From: Leisingera daeponensis DSM 23529
Lineage (GTDB): Bacteria; Pseudomonadota; Alphaproteobacteria; Rhodobacterales; Rhodobacteraceae
Assembly (NCBI RefSeq): GCF_000473145.1
Contig: NZ_KI421500.1
Span: forward strand, 3,611,583 to 3,675,582
Direction: 5' to 3'
Length of the DNA: 64,000 nt
Part shown: positions 9,838-18,263 of the stretch, piece after piece
Numbering within the stretch: position 1 is the stretch's first letter
Layout of the letters: every line of letters starts with the position of its first letter
Made by a program: the position numbers and the translations under genes
The notes under the pieces: model-generated
Told to the model about the DNA's origin: nothing
What the model saw: the letters and a program-made list of their open reading frames with translations, nothing else
Database searches by the model: none

Positions 9838-10110
9838 CTATGCGTTTGGTTTCGAACAGATCGGGTTTCCCGCCGTTGTTCTAAGCGGCAGCAATGTGGT
9901 TTCAACTGGCCCGCTATGCTCATACCAATAGCAACCATCTTCAGGCAGAAGCCGCGCAGACGCAAGATCTTGTCCTGGAGCCGCGAGATCGACGACCGCG
10001 TCTGGCACGTTTCCGACCCGCGTTGCGGTGTTTCCGGAGACGATGGTAGAGGATGAGCATCCAGCCAAGAAAAGTACTGTGGCCACAATAGCCGCATTTC
10101 GTTTCTGCAT
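9838..10110 (-). CDS. small lipoprotein of unknown function
   Basis: 90 residues from ATG 10110. The sequence MQKRNAAIVATVLFLAGC is a lipoprotein signal with the LAGC lipobox, cleaved before Cys. The mature part contains CYWYEHSGPVETTLLPL and a late cysteine; no known domain is seen. It is convergent with the transpeptidase and divergent from the ATPase. The MerR-type promoter at 10244 points the other way. Confidence 0.6.
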   Translation of the reverse strand: MQKRNAAIVATVLFLAGCSSSTIVSGNTATRVGNVPDAVVDLAAPGQDLASARLLPEDGCYWYEHSGPVETTLLPLRTTAGNPICSKPNA

Positions 10111-10243
10111 CTGAACCTCTGCCGTTTGTTTTTCTGTTTCCCGCCGGCAATCTGGCATACGGCACGTTTCGCCACAAGCCAGAGGTCGGTCCCCGCATTG
10201 ACGGCGCATTTGCGCGTGTAGCTAAAGAAACGCGCTTAACATC

Positions 10244-10274
10244 TTGAAGCTCTAGTTGCTGTAGGGACTAAGCT
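10244..10274 (+). promoter_or_regulatory. MerR-type promoter of the P-type ATPase
   Basis: TTGAAG (-35, 10244-10249), dyad CTCTAGTTGCTGTAGGG (10250-10266) and TAAGCT (-10, 10269-10274) with a 19-bp spacer. The predicted start lies ~30 bases before ATG 10307. The architecture matches metal-responsive MerR-family promoters, and the regulator at 18264 is the obvious candidate. Confidence 0.65.
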
Positions 10275-10358
10275 CGAAGGATCTCCTCGAAACTGAAGGT
10301 CTGTCCATGCCGCTCGAAACTCGCCAGAACGATCACAATATTACCTGCACACAGGATC

Positions 10359-12659
10359 ATGAAGCGGCCTGCTGCGGCGGTGCCTCGACCTGCGGGGACA
10401 TCGCTCCGGCCGGCCCGCCCCCCCGCCAACGGGCGCAGTTTCCAGGTCTCCGGACTCGACTGCGCCGAAGAGGTGGCAGTCCTGAACCGGGTCGTAGGTC
10501 CGAATGTGGGCGGAACTGAACATCTTGCGTTCGATGTGATCAACGGACGCATGACGGTTCTTGATACCGCAAGAGCATTATCCGACTCCGAGGTCGCCAA
10601 GTTGGTCGCCAGCACCGGGATGAGCGCAAAGCCCTGGGACGCCGAGAACGCAGCGGAGGATCAGGTGGCGCATTTGGCACGTCAAAGGCGCTTCACCGTG
10701 TTGAGCGGCGGTTTCTGGGCGGCAGGGTTCTTCTACCACGTCGTCGGGACCGGTATGGGTGGGGCTATCGGGCTGTTCTCGGGCCATGGGGAGGCGCCGA
10801 TGCCGCTGGCCGAAGCCGGGCTCTTCGCGGTTGCGATCCTCTTTGGCGTCTGGCTCGTTGCGCCCAAGGCATGGTCTTCAGCTAGGCGATTTTCGCCCGA
10901 CATGAACCTCCTGATGGTCGTCGCCGTCGCTGGCGCCATCGGCCTTGGCGAACTTTTCGAGGCCGCGACGGTTGCCTTCTTCTTCTCGCTTTCGCTTTAT
11001 CTCGAAAGCTGGAGCGTCGGCCGGGCGAGGAATGCAGTTTCGGCGCTGCTGGACCTAGCGCCACCCACGGCGCGGGTGCTGTACGACAATGGATCGGAAG
11101 CGGACGTTCCGGCGTCCGCTGTGGCGGTTAATGCAAAATTCATCGTGCGAGGCGGCGACCGCATCCCGCTTGACGGTGAAGTCGTTGACGGAGCAGGCGC
11201 TGTTGATCAGGCCCCTATCACCGGCGAAAGTGCTCTGGTGCCAAAGGAGCCGGGCGACGAAGTCTATGCCGGCACCATCAACGGCGAAGGCACGCTCACT
11301 GTGCGCGCAACGAAGGCGGCGTCGGACACCGTGCTCGCGAAAATCACCCGCATGGTCGGCGACGCCCACGCCCGCCGCGCACCGGTGGAACAGTGGGTGG
11401 CAAAATTCGCGCGGATTTACACGCCGGTTGTCATGGCGCTGGCAATTGCCATCGCGGTTCTGCCGCCACTTATTGGCGGTGCCTGGGGCTTCTGGTTCTA
11501 CAACGCTCTGGTACTTCTGGTCATCGCCTGCCCCTGTGCGCTGGTGATTTCGACACCCGTCTCGATCGTTGCGGCGCTGGCCTCATCGGCGCGTGCGGGC
11601 GTGCTGATCAAGGGCGGCACATATGTCGAGGCACCAGGCCGCACGACGGCGCTGGCCTTGGACAAGACCGGGACGATCACCGAGGGTCGGCCGGAAGTGG
11701 CAGCAATCCATCCGCTTGGAAAGGCGGAGGCGCGGGATCTGCTTGCGCTGGCGTCGTCGCTGGAGGCACGCTCCTCGCATCCGCTGGAGCGCGCGATCCT
11801 CGAGCGCGCCGGGCGGGACGCCGTTTCAATAGCCGCCGCGGAGGATACCCGCACAGTGCCGGGGCGCGGGCTTGAAGGGCGCGCGGGTGACCGGGCCGTC
11901 TGGCTTGGTTCTGACCGGTTCGCCGCAGAGAAAGGTTTTGGCGATGCCATTCCTGGTGAGTTGCGGGACCGGATCGAAGGTGCCGGGGCGACGCTGGTCG
12001 CGGTGGGCGACGAGACAGGCGTATTAGGCGTTCTCGAATTGCGCGACCGGATCAGGCCCGACGCCAAAGGCATCGTCTCAAAATTGCACGCACAGGGTGT
12101 TAACACCATTGTCATGCTGACTGGCGACAACGAGCGTACGGCGCGCGCCGCAGCAGCCGAAGTCGGTATCGACGAGGTGCGTGCCGAACTGCTGCCCGAA
12201 GACAAGGTAGCTGCCATCGAGGACCTGGTGGACAGTCATTCGGTTGTTGTCATGATCGGAGACGGCGTGAACGACGCCCCTGCCATGGCGCGGGCACATT
12301 ACGGCATCGCCATGGGCGCCGTGGGCTCGGACGCGGCCATCGAGACGGCGGACATCGCGCTGATGACCGACGACATCGCCAAAGTGCCGTGGCTGATTGC
12401 CCATTCGCGCCGCACAATGAGCATCATCCGCCAGAACATCGGCCTTTCGCTAGCGACGAAAACCGCCTTTGTCGTGGCGACCGCCTTTGGTATGGCCTCG
12501 ATGTGGGGGGCCATTGCGGCGGACGTGGGCGTCTCGTTTCTGGTGGTGGCCAATGCGCTGCGGCTGCTGAACGCAGGCGGCCGCCACAAGTCGCCGCCGA
12601 AAGGCGGCGAGCCGGTGGGCGAACAAATGGCGCACGGCGCTTTGGCACACGGTCATTGA
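10359..12659 (+). CDS. P1B-type Zn/Cd/Pb-exporting ATPase (possible N-terminal frameshift)
   Basis: 766 residues as read here. An HMA-like domain has GLDCAEE, followed by the TGES actuator motif (ITGES), CPC in the metal channel (~391), phosphorylation site DKTGT (~435), TGDN and GDGVNDAP. Late membrane motifs QNIGLSLATK and ADVG fit the P1B-2 (ZntA/CadA) group. It pumps Zn, Cd or Pb ions out of the cytoplasm using ATP. An ATG at 10307 with a better ribosome site opens a different frame encoding a Cys-rich start (ITCTQDHEAACCGGASTC), which is the usual N-terminus of these pumps. That frame joins this one only if one C is removed from the 7-C run at 10418-10424. Confidence 0.9.
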   Translation: MKRPAAAVPRPAGTSLRPARPPANGRSFQVSGLDCAEEVAVLNRVVGPNVGGTEHLAFDVINGRMTVLDTARALSDSEVAKLVASTGMSAKPWDAENAAEDQVAHLARQRRFTVLSGGFWAAGFFYHVVGTGMGGAIGLFSGHGEAPMPLAEAGLFAVAILFGVWLVAPKAWSSARRFSPDMNLLMVVAVAGAIGLGELFEAATVAFFFSLSLYLESWSVGRARNAVSALLDLAPPTARVLYDNGSEADVPASAVAVNAKFIVRGGDRIPLDGEVVDGAGAVDQAPITGESALVPKEPGDEVYAGTINGEGTLTVRATKAASDTVLAKITRMVGDAHARRAPVEQWVAKFARIYTPVVMALAIAIAVLPPLIGGAWGFWFYNALVLLVIACPCALVISTPVSIVAALASSARAGVLIKGGTYVEAPGRTTALALDKTGTITEGRPEVAAIHPLGKAEARDLLALASSLEARSSHPLERAILERAGRDAVSIAAAEDTRTVPGRGLEGRAGDRAVWLGSDRFAAEKGFGDAIPGELRDRIEGAGATLVAVGDETGVLGVLELRDRIRPDAKGIVSKLHAQGVNTIVMLTGDNERTARAAAAEVGIDEVRAELLPEDKVAAIEDLVDSHSVVVMIGDGVNDAPAMARAHYGIAMGAVGSDAAIETADIALMTDDIAKVPWLIAHSRRTMSIIRQNIGLSLATKTAFVVATAFGMASMWGAIAADVGVSFLVVANALRLLNAGGRHKSPPKGGEPVGEQMAHGALAHGH

Positions 12660-12721
12660 TTTGGTGCCGGCCATTCAACTAGGCTTGTGGCAACAAGCCG
12701 TCAAAATGGCACCGGGCAGCG

Positions 12722-13231
12722 ATGATCTACAGAATTCCGAGACGCATAATTCTACTGGGCGGCATTGCCGCGCTCCTATCCGGCTGTGCAAGCAAGTTCC
12801 GCAAGTATACCGGGCCCGAGGTTACCCGTTTGCGGCTCTACAAATCAGAACGTTTGCTTGTGTTGGATGGTGCTGAGGGTGTTTTGCGCACCTATCCGGT
12901 CGGGCTGGGGTTTGCACCGGAAGGCCATAAGCAATTTGAGGGAGATGGACGAACGCCCGAAGGAGCCTATCTCATTGACCGGCGCAATCCTGACAGTCTG
13001 TTCCATCTCTCCATCGGCATCTCTTATCCAAACGAGGCGGACCTCGCATTTGCAGCGGCACAGGGCAAATCTCCGGGCGGTGACATCTTCATCCATGGCG
13101 GGCCGCGGCGGGGCATTGACCCAATGAACAAACGCGACTGGACCGCAGGCTGCATCTCCGTTTCCGACCGCCAGATCGAAGAGGTCTATGCAATGGTGCG
13201 GGACGGGACGCCCATCGAAATATATGCCTAG
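12722..13231 (+). CDS. L,D-transpeptidase lipoprotein (YkuD domain)
   Basis: 169 residues. A lipoprotein signal ends at LLSGC (lipobox). The YkuD core shows IHGGPRR and the catalytic AGCISVSD. It should be anchored to a membrane on the periplasmic side and act on peptidoglycan crosslinks. It follows the metal ATPase by ~60 bases on the same strand and may be cotranscribed. It is the second YkuD protein in this metal island and differs from the first in both export signal and sequence. Confidence 0.85.
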   Translation: MIYRIPRRIILLGGIAALLSGCASKFRKYTGPEVTRLRLYKSERLLVLDGAEGVLRTYPVGLGFAPEGHKQFEGDGRTPEGAYLIDRRNPDSLFHLSIGISYPNEADLAFAAAQGKSPGGDIFIHGGPRRGIDPMNKRDWTAGCISVSDRQIEEVYAMVRDGTPIEIYA

Positions 13232-13453
13232 ATCTCGCGCCTAGGCGGGCAGTCAAGAAAATGGTGCTTGAGTGCGGCATTGAAGGCCGCGATTGCAAAC
13301 ACCATCACGATCACTTCAAAGCCATCGGTATACTCGGCCCGTAAAAACGAAACCGATCTGAGATCATCAAGTGAACTGGTTGCGAGATTGCCGGGAAGGC
13401 CAAGCGAACAGGGGTAATCGGTTCCGATCTCCGGCCCCGTGCAACCGTGCTGA

Positions 13454-13909
13454 TCAGTTGCCGGTGTAATTGGCGTAGACTTCGGTCGAGCCGTCATTGT
13501 TAATCAGGAACACATCGTAGGCCTCGCGCCAGCTGCCCTGATCCATGCCAGGTGAGCCGAGCGGCATGCCGGGCACGGCAAGACCCACCGCGTCGGGACG
13601 TTCGGCAAGGAGCCGGCGAATGTCGGCCGCGGGCACATGTCCCTCAATTACGTAACCTTCGGTGAGACCTGTGTGGCAAGACACCATGCGCTGCGGCACG
13701 CCGTTGTCGAGTTTGAAACGCACGAGCAGCCCTGCGAACATGTTTTGTCCGCTTGGAGCAAACCCGTTTTCCTCCAGGTGTTTCATCCAGGCGAGGCAGC
13801 AACCGCAGCCATTGGTCTTTTTTACATCGATGGGCGTCGCTTGGGCCAGCGCCTGTGCGGCGGGTAGCAGAGCAAGAGCACATGCCAGGGCGGCGATCGG
13901 TCGTTTCAT
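13454..13909 (-). CDS. DUF411 metal-binding periplasmic protein
   Basis: 151 residues with a Sec signal (ALACALALLPAAQALAQ). The mature protein has TNGCGCC, SCHT and GMPLGSPGM, the standard pattern of DUF411, a family commonly found with copper-resistance genes. It is the last gene of the minus-strand seven-gene operon; its ATG lies two bases after the stop of the peptidase gene. Role in copper binding is from family context. Between its end and 13231 there are ~220 bases with no gene I can support. Confidence 0.85.
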   Translation of the reverse strand: MKRPIAALACALALLPAAQALAQATPIDVKKTNGCGCCLAWMKHLEENGFAPSGQNMFAGLLVRFKLDNGVPQRMVSCHTGLTEGYVIEGHVPAADIRRLLAERPDAVGLAVPGMPLGSPGMDQGSWREAYDVFLINNDGSTEVYANYTGN

Positions 13910-13911
13910 GG

Positions 13912-15285
13912 TCAAAGGCTTTCGTTAGGGTTCGTGGCGATCACGCTGGCGAGCTGCTCCTCGAGCCTGGCACGTGCCGCTTTCAGGCGTGTAAGCGCGG
14001 CAGTGTCAGGAATTGCACGCCCGGCGGCCTCGGCGAGCCGGTCATCGGTGAGCGGGTCAGTGGGGCGGCCGTCTACGCGCACCTCGTAATGCAGATTGGG
14101 GCCGGTCGCAGTTCCCGTCGCGCCGATCCGGCCGATGGTATCCCCGGCCGACACGCGCTGGCCCTCGGTAAAGCCTTCGGGCACGGCGCTGAGATGAGCG
14201 TAACGGGTCAGTGTGTCTGCGCCATGGGCGATCTCGACAACCCGGCCATAGCCACCGCGCCATCCAATAAACGCAACACGACCGGGCGCCGTGGCGCGGA
14301 CAGGCGTTCCGAGCGCTGCAGCAAAGTCGACGCCAGTGTGCATTCGGACATTGCCATAGACTGGGTGTTTGCGGCGGCCGAAGACAGAAGTGAGCCGCGC
14401 GCCCTCCACGGGCTGGGAAAAGACACGCAGCACCTCGCCATCGAGATAGATTGTGGCCTTGCCGGTCCCATCCTCTGGCCAGGCTATTTCATAGAGAGCG
14501 TCTCCAAGATCCAGTGCAGCAAACGAGATTTCGGGTTGGCGGATAGCCTTGTTCGCGATCCGCGCCTCGCGCCAGAGAAGGCGCAGCGTCTCGCCACCGC
14601 TTAGTTCGCGCCGGAAATCTACTGTGCCGCCGAGCATTTGCGCCAGATCGACGGCGAAACGCGCAGGCATCCCCGCATTGTCCAGCGCAGCGAAGATCGA
14701 GGAGTCGATCCTGGCCTCGCCAGCAAGGGTCACGATTTCAGGTTCAGGAGCCACAACCCGGGTTGCAGGCTGTTCGCCGAAAACTGCCTCGATCCGTATG
14801 CCCTCTTCGACAGCAAGGGTCACGTTGCGAGGGCGTCCATCTGCCGTGGATAGGACAGTGATTGCGTGACCGGGGCGCAGCCGGCGGAGATCGTATTCTG
14901 CGCCAAGCGCAAGAGCGATCTCAGCGCGGTCGGTGGCGGCAAGCCCGGCCTCGGCCAAAACCGCATCAAGTGTCTCTCCCGGAGCTATTTTGCGTGACCA
15001 TGTGGTGAGTGACGGCTCAATGGCAGTCAGCGGAGCATCATTCCTTACCACGACCGGGAGGAACGGCGGACGAAAGTCCGGCGAAATTTTAGGCTGCGCG
15101 CGAGCAAGTATGTAAGAGGGTCTTTCCACAAACCGGGGCGGCGTGAGGGGCGCAGGTTCCCAAACGCCTGCCTCGGCAAGGGTCGGCTGCACAGGCTCCG
15201 TTGAGTAGGAGGTGGCGACCACTGCGACCGCCGCCGAAACCCCGCCCGTAACCGCTAGCCTGGCCATCAGGCACCTCATTCTCAT
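13912..15285 (-). CDS. M23 family murein endopeptidase
   Basis: 457 residues. A signal-anchor-like N-terminus is followed by a region resembling OapA/LysM-type domains (IAPGETLDAVLAEAGL) and a C-terminal M23 lysostaphin-type domain with HTGVDFAAALGTPV and NLHYEVR, including the zinc-binding His/Asp and the HxH-like site. It probably cuts peptidoglycan cross-bridges in the periplasm, like MepM. The start overlaps the SCO stop by four bases (ATGA), so it is translationally coupled within the copper-chaperone operon, an unusual setting for a wall hydrolase. Confidence 0.87.
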   Translation of the reverse strand: MRMRCLMARLAVTGGVSAAVAVVATSYSTEPVQPTLAEAGVWEPAPLTPPRFVERPSYILARAQPKISPDFRPPFLPVVVRNDAPLTAIEPSLTTWSRKIAPGETLDAVLAEAGLAATDRAEIALALGAEYDLRRLRPGHAITVLSTADGRPRNVTLAVEEGIRIEAVFGEQPATRVVAPEPEIVTLAGEARIDSSIFAALDNAGMPARFAVDLAQMLGGTVDFRRELSGGETLRLLWREARIANKAIRQPEISFAALDLGDALYEIAWPEDGTGKATIYLDGEVLRVFSQPVEGARLTSVFGRRKHPVYGNVRMHTGVDFAAALGTPVRATAPGRVAFIGWRGGYGRVVEIAHGADTLTRYAHLSAVPEGFTEGQRVSAGDTIGRIGATGTATGPNLHYEVRVDGRPTDPLTDDRLAEAAGRAIPDTAALTRLKAARARLEEQLASVIATNPNESL

Positions 15286-15908
15286 GTCGCTCCCTCCGGT
15301 TTCTCATTCATTGCGCGCCGGATTTTCGGAACTGCGAATTCCCTCGGTTCGTGGTAGTCGATAGTGCTGACGAAGCGCCCCTCGGCGTCGAACAGGAAGA
15401 CGCTCGCCGTATGGTTCATCGTGTATCGCCCATCCTCGCCTTCAACCTTCTCATAGGTCGCGCGGAAGCTCTCGATTGCACGCTTGATCTGCGCTTCCGG
15501 ACCGGTCCAGCCGCGGATCTCCGGATGGAAATAGCCGACATATTCCGCCATAGCGTCAACGGTGTCGCGCTCGGGATCGACTGTGATGAAGATGATGTTC
15601 AGCCGCTCGGCGTCGTCGCCCATCATGTCCAGCCAACTGGAGATGTCCGAAAGCGTCGTGGGGCAGACGTCAGGACAGTAGGTAAAGCCGAAAAATACCA
15701 TCGACGGGCGCCCGGCCAGCGTATCAGGACCGACAGGCTGCCCTGTGTGGTCAGTCAGGCGGAAGTCCATCGCCGTAAGCGGCGAGGGCCGCTGGCCCAT
15801 GGGCTCTGGTGCGCCGGGGCCGTCCACACGCCACCAGCCCAGGAAAAGTGCCAGGCCGGCCGCACCAAATGCCGCCGCGCCATATCCGAGAGCCGAACGC
15901 CGCCGCAT
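15282..15908 (-). CDS. SCO1/SenC-family copper chaperone (copy B)
   Basis: 208 residues with an N-terminal membrane anchor. It has the thioredoxin-fold motif TYCPDVCPTTL (CxxxC copper/redox site) and the distal histidine in YTMNHTASVF. SCO proteins deliver copper to, or reduce thiols of, CuA-type sites. No cytochrome oxidase gene is nearby. The gene overlaps PCuAC upstream and the peptidase downstream, so it is mid-operon. It is a diverged paralogue of the SCO at 17479. Confidence 0.92.
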   Translation of the reverse strand: MRRRSALGYGAAAFGAAGLALFLGWWRVDGPGAPEPMGQRPSPLTAMDFRLTDHTGQPVGPDTLAGRPSMVFFGFTYCPDVCPTTLSDISSWLDMMGDDAERLNIIFITVDPERDTVDAMAEYVGYFHPEIRGWTGPEAQIKRAIESFRATYEKVEGEDGRYTMNHTASVFLFDAEGRFVSTIDYHEPREFAVPKIRRAMNEKPEGAT

Positions 15909-16372
15909 CAGTTTTCCGGGCCGCGCGCTGCGATGCCAAGTACCGGCACGTCGACTGATACCCCGCCACCGTCCGAAAAGATGAGCGACAGCAGAAAAGT
16001 CTCCCCTTCCTTCATCGGACGCTGAAGTTTCATCAGCATGGCGTGCAGACCGCCGGGCTCCAGCGCGACTGTCTCACCTGGTGCAATGGAAACGTCACCC
16101 GCGGGAGCCATTGAACTGACGCCTTGTTCGTTTGTCGAACTCCGGTGGATTTCGGGCATCATGGCAATATCAGTCTTGAGTCCCGTCAGGATGACCGTCT
16201 CATCGCCCGTGTTCAAAATCTCCATGTAGGCAGCTCCGGGACGGCTGGTGCCGATTGATGCCCGCGACCAGGCATTTTCGATGCTCACTTGGCCGGAACC
16301 GGCCAGCACGGCAGAGGCGGTGCCGAGTGGCAGGGCAAGTGCTGCAAGAGCAGCATGAAGTACCGGTTTCAT
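15908..16372 (-). CDS. PCuAC-type periplasmic copper chaperone
   Basis: 154 residues with a Sec signal (LAALALPLGTASAVLAG). The copper site pattern H-x(10)-M...H-x-M is visible as EIHRSSTNEQGVSSMAP and GGLHAMLM. PCu(A)C proteins bind Cu(I) outside the cytoplasm and hand it to SCO or oxidase subunits. Its neighbours are DsbA upstream and SCO downstream, with stop and start codons overlapping SCO. This pairing of PCuAC and SCO is a known genomic association. Confidence 0.92.
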   Translation of the reverse strand: MKPVLHAALAALALPLGTASAVLAGSGQVSIENAWSRASIGTSRPGAAYMEILNTGDETVILTGLKTDIAMMPEIHRSSTNEQGVSSMAPAGDVSIAPGETVALEPGGLHAMLMKLQRPMKEGETFLLSLIFSDGGGVSVDVPVLGIAARGPEN

Positions 16373-16400
16373 CTCGCTATCTTTCCTTTCAGATTTTCCG

Positions 16401-17060
16401 TCAGCTCTTGGCTGCCGCGACTTCCTCTGCGACCAGCGCGCGCAATTCTGCCTCGCCGAAAGGGGCGAGCGGCTTGCCGTTGACGAAAAAGGTCGGCGTC
16501 TGGCTCACGCCCACGGCTTCAACATCGGCGCGGTCCTGATTGAGAATGCCCACGATATCCGGCGCGCGCATTTGCGTCTGCGCGGCCTCTGCGTCAAGGC
16601 CGGCGCCCGCAGCGATCTGGAGGATGAGGCCGGGCTCGGGCGCTCCGTGGGACGCCCAGCGGGGCTGATCCCGCAGCACCGCTTCCAGAACCTGCTCGAA
16701 GACCCCCTGCATACGTGCTGTTTCGAGGACCTGGATCGCTTCTTCCGAAGCTTCCCCGTGAAACGGTGTGTAGCGGATTACCACGCGCACGGCGTCGCCA
16801 TGTTCGGACATAATGCCCTTCACGACCGGGTAGAAAGCGCGGCAGGCTTCGCACGCAGGATCGAAGAACTCCACGATTGTCACGGGAGCGTTCTCAGGGC
16901 CGAGAATCGGGGAGTAGGGCCGGATCAAAGCGTCGGCAATTTCCGGGGTGACTGAGGTGGCCTCCCCTACGGGCTCTGACCGCGTTGCATACCAAGCGGC
17001 ACCCGCAAATGCCGCGACTGCGAATACGGGAACGGAAAGGATCATAGAGCGGCGGTTCAT
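16401..17060 (-). CDS. DsbA-like thiol:disulfide oxidoreductase
   Basis: 219 residues from ATG 17060 (AAAGGA a few bases upstream). It has a signal anchor (MILSVPVFAVAAFAGAAWY), a thioredoxin-fold domain with active site DPACEACRAFY (C70, C73) and cis-proline SQTPTFFVNG. It resembles the DsbA/BdbD-type thioredoxin_4 family that forms or shuffles disulfides in the periplasm. It overlaps the end of dsbB by four bases, so DsbB is its likely oxidant. A role in maturing the copper chaperones' cysteine sites is inferred. Confidence 0.9.
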   Translation of the reverse strand: MNRRSMILSVPVFAVAAFAGAAWYATRSEPVGEATSVTPEIADALIRPYSPILGPENAPVTIVEFFDPACEACRAFYPVVKGIMSEHGDAVRVVIRYTPFHGEASEEAIQVLETARMQGVFEQVLEAVLRDQPRWASHGAPEPGLILQIAAGAGLDAEAAQTQMRAPDIVGILNQDRADVEAVGVSQTPTFFVNGKPLAPFGEAELRALVAEEVAAAKS

Positions 17061-17482
17061 TCGGTTTTTTCCTTTAAAGAAGCGGCTGACAGGGCGGCGA
17101 TGAGAGCAAAGGCCAGGAACGAAAGCAGCGGGATTGGTACGCCGAGGGCAAGCTGGCCTTCGTCGGTGCAGGACGGTCCTGCAGCTGTACAGGGCTGGAT
17201 ACGTTCGGGAATGAGTCCCCAGAAGAGGCCGAGATGCCACAGTGCGATGGCACCGCCAGCCAGAGAAAGCGCGACGCCGTAGCGGCCGGCCAGCCCGTCT
17301 TGCCACCAGAGCCCGAGACCCAGCACAACCGTCAGCGGGAACATGAAGGCGCGTTGAAACCAGCAAAGGATGCAGGGCGTCTGTCCCAAGACCTCGCCAA
17401 TAAACAGAACGGCAAATGACGAAACTAGTGCGACGATCCATGCGGCTGCCAGCGCCGCATCGGTTGAGAGCCTGAATGTCAT
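17057..17482 (-). CDS. dsbB: DsbB-family disulfide bond formation protein
   Basis: 141 residues and four predicted membrane helices. The quinone-linked cysteine pair is in TPCILCWFQR and the second periplasmic pair in QPCTAAGPSC. It should reoxidise the adjacent DsbA-like protein and pass electrons to ubiquinone. ATG 17482 overlaps the SCO stop (ATGA), and its own end overlaps the DsbA start, so the three genes are tightly coupled. Confidence 0.9.
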   Translation of the reverse strand: MTFRLSTDAALAAAWIVALVSSFAVLFIGEVLGQTPCILCWFQRAFMFPLTVVLGLGLWWQDGLAGRYGVALSLAGGAIALWHLGLFWGLIPERIQPCTAAGPSCTDEGQLALGVPIPLLSFLAFALIAALSAASLKEKTE

Positions 17483-18141
17483 GAGGAAATCTGCTCCCTC
17501 AGATCGGATACGATTTCCTCTGTCGGCGTGCCATAGGGCCATGCCGCGACATAGCCAGCTTCAGGATCGCAGAGGAACAGCTGCGTGGAATGCCCCATCG
17601 TGTAACCGTCGGGGGCCGCGGCCTCCTCGATTTTCTCGTAAAAGATATGAAAACTCTTCGCAGTCCGGTCGATCTGGTCCGGGGTCCCCGTGAGACCGAT
17701 GATGCCGGCCTCAAAGCGCGGGACAAAATCTGCGAGCGCCATAGGTGTATCGCGCTCGGGATCAATCGAGATGAAGAGCGGCTGGACCTGCCCGGCGTCC
17801 GGACCGAGCCCTTCCATAACGGCGGCGACCTCAGCGAGTGTCGTCGGGCAGACATCAGGGCAGTTTGCGAAGCCAAAAAAGACCAGCATCCACCGCCCGG
17901 CGAAGTCTTCCTGCGTTCGGGGCATCCCTTGATGGTCCGTGAGTTCGAAGGCCGCGCGGAAGGCAGCCTGGCTCTCACGGGCCTGATCGGCGCGATAGTC
18001 CGCCCATAGCATAAGCCAAATTAGCGCAACTGCCGCGACAGCCGCCAGCGCCCAGAGGATTTTCCGAAGGAGTTTAAGTCTCAATGCAAGCAGCCCGTTT
18101 CTGATTCCACGTATTTTTGCGCGTCTACACCCTGCAGCCAC
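17479..18141 (-). CDS. SCO1/SenC-family copper chaperone (copy A), first gene of operon
   Basis: Up to 220 residues with one N-terminal membrane helix (ILWALAAVAAVALIWLMLW). The copper/redox motif is ANCPDVCPTTL, with a distal His in YTMGHSTQLF. The start is uncertain: GTG 18141 lacks a ribosome site and TTG 18084 would also keep the membrane helix. It heads the operon SCO-dsbB-dsbA-PCuAC-SCO-M23-DUF411 and is divergent from merR; the dyad at 18230-18244 lies between them. Confidence 0.88.
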   Translation of the reverse strand: MAAGCRRAKIRGIRNGLLALRLKLLRKILWALAAVAAVALIWLMLWADYRADQARESQAAFRAAFELTDHQGMPRTQEDFAGRWMLVFFGFANCPDVCPTTLAEVAAVMEGLGPDAGQVQPLFISIDPERDTPMALADFVPRFEAGIIGLTGTPDQIDRTAKSFHIFYEKIEEAAAPDGYTMGHSTQLFLCDPEAGYVAAWPYGTPTEEIVSDLREQISS

Positions 18142-18229
18142 TAGAGGTTCAACTGGTATTTTCTATAGGAAAGGGACTTTTTTGCGCGTCTGTGAATAGA
18201 GTTGTGGCCCGCGCCAAACCCACTTAAAT

Positions 18230-18244
18230 CTACTAGGACTGTAG
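18230..18244. promoter_or_regulatory. MerR-type dyad between SCO operon and merR
   Basis: CTACTAGGACTGTAG (18230-18244) resembles the dyad cores at 9078, 10250 and 18874 (CTAC/CTCTAG...GTAG). Its place between the divergent SCO operon and merR suggests joint control of both. The flanking -35/-10 boxes are less clear than at the other sites. Confidence 0.45.
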
Positions 18245-18263
18245 CTTCCTGGGGGGGGTACAC

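Noticed and set aside
13228..13497. Minus-strand frame between the YkuD lipoprotein and DUF411
   Set aside because: It overlaps the well-supported DUF411 gene and has no start signal; at most a relic of a membrane protein.
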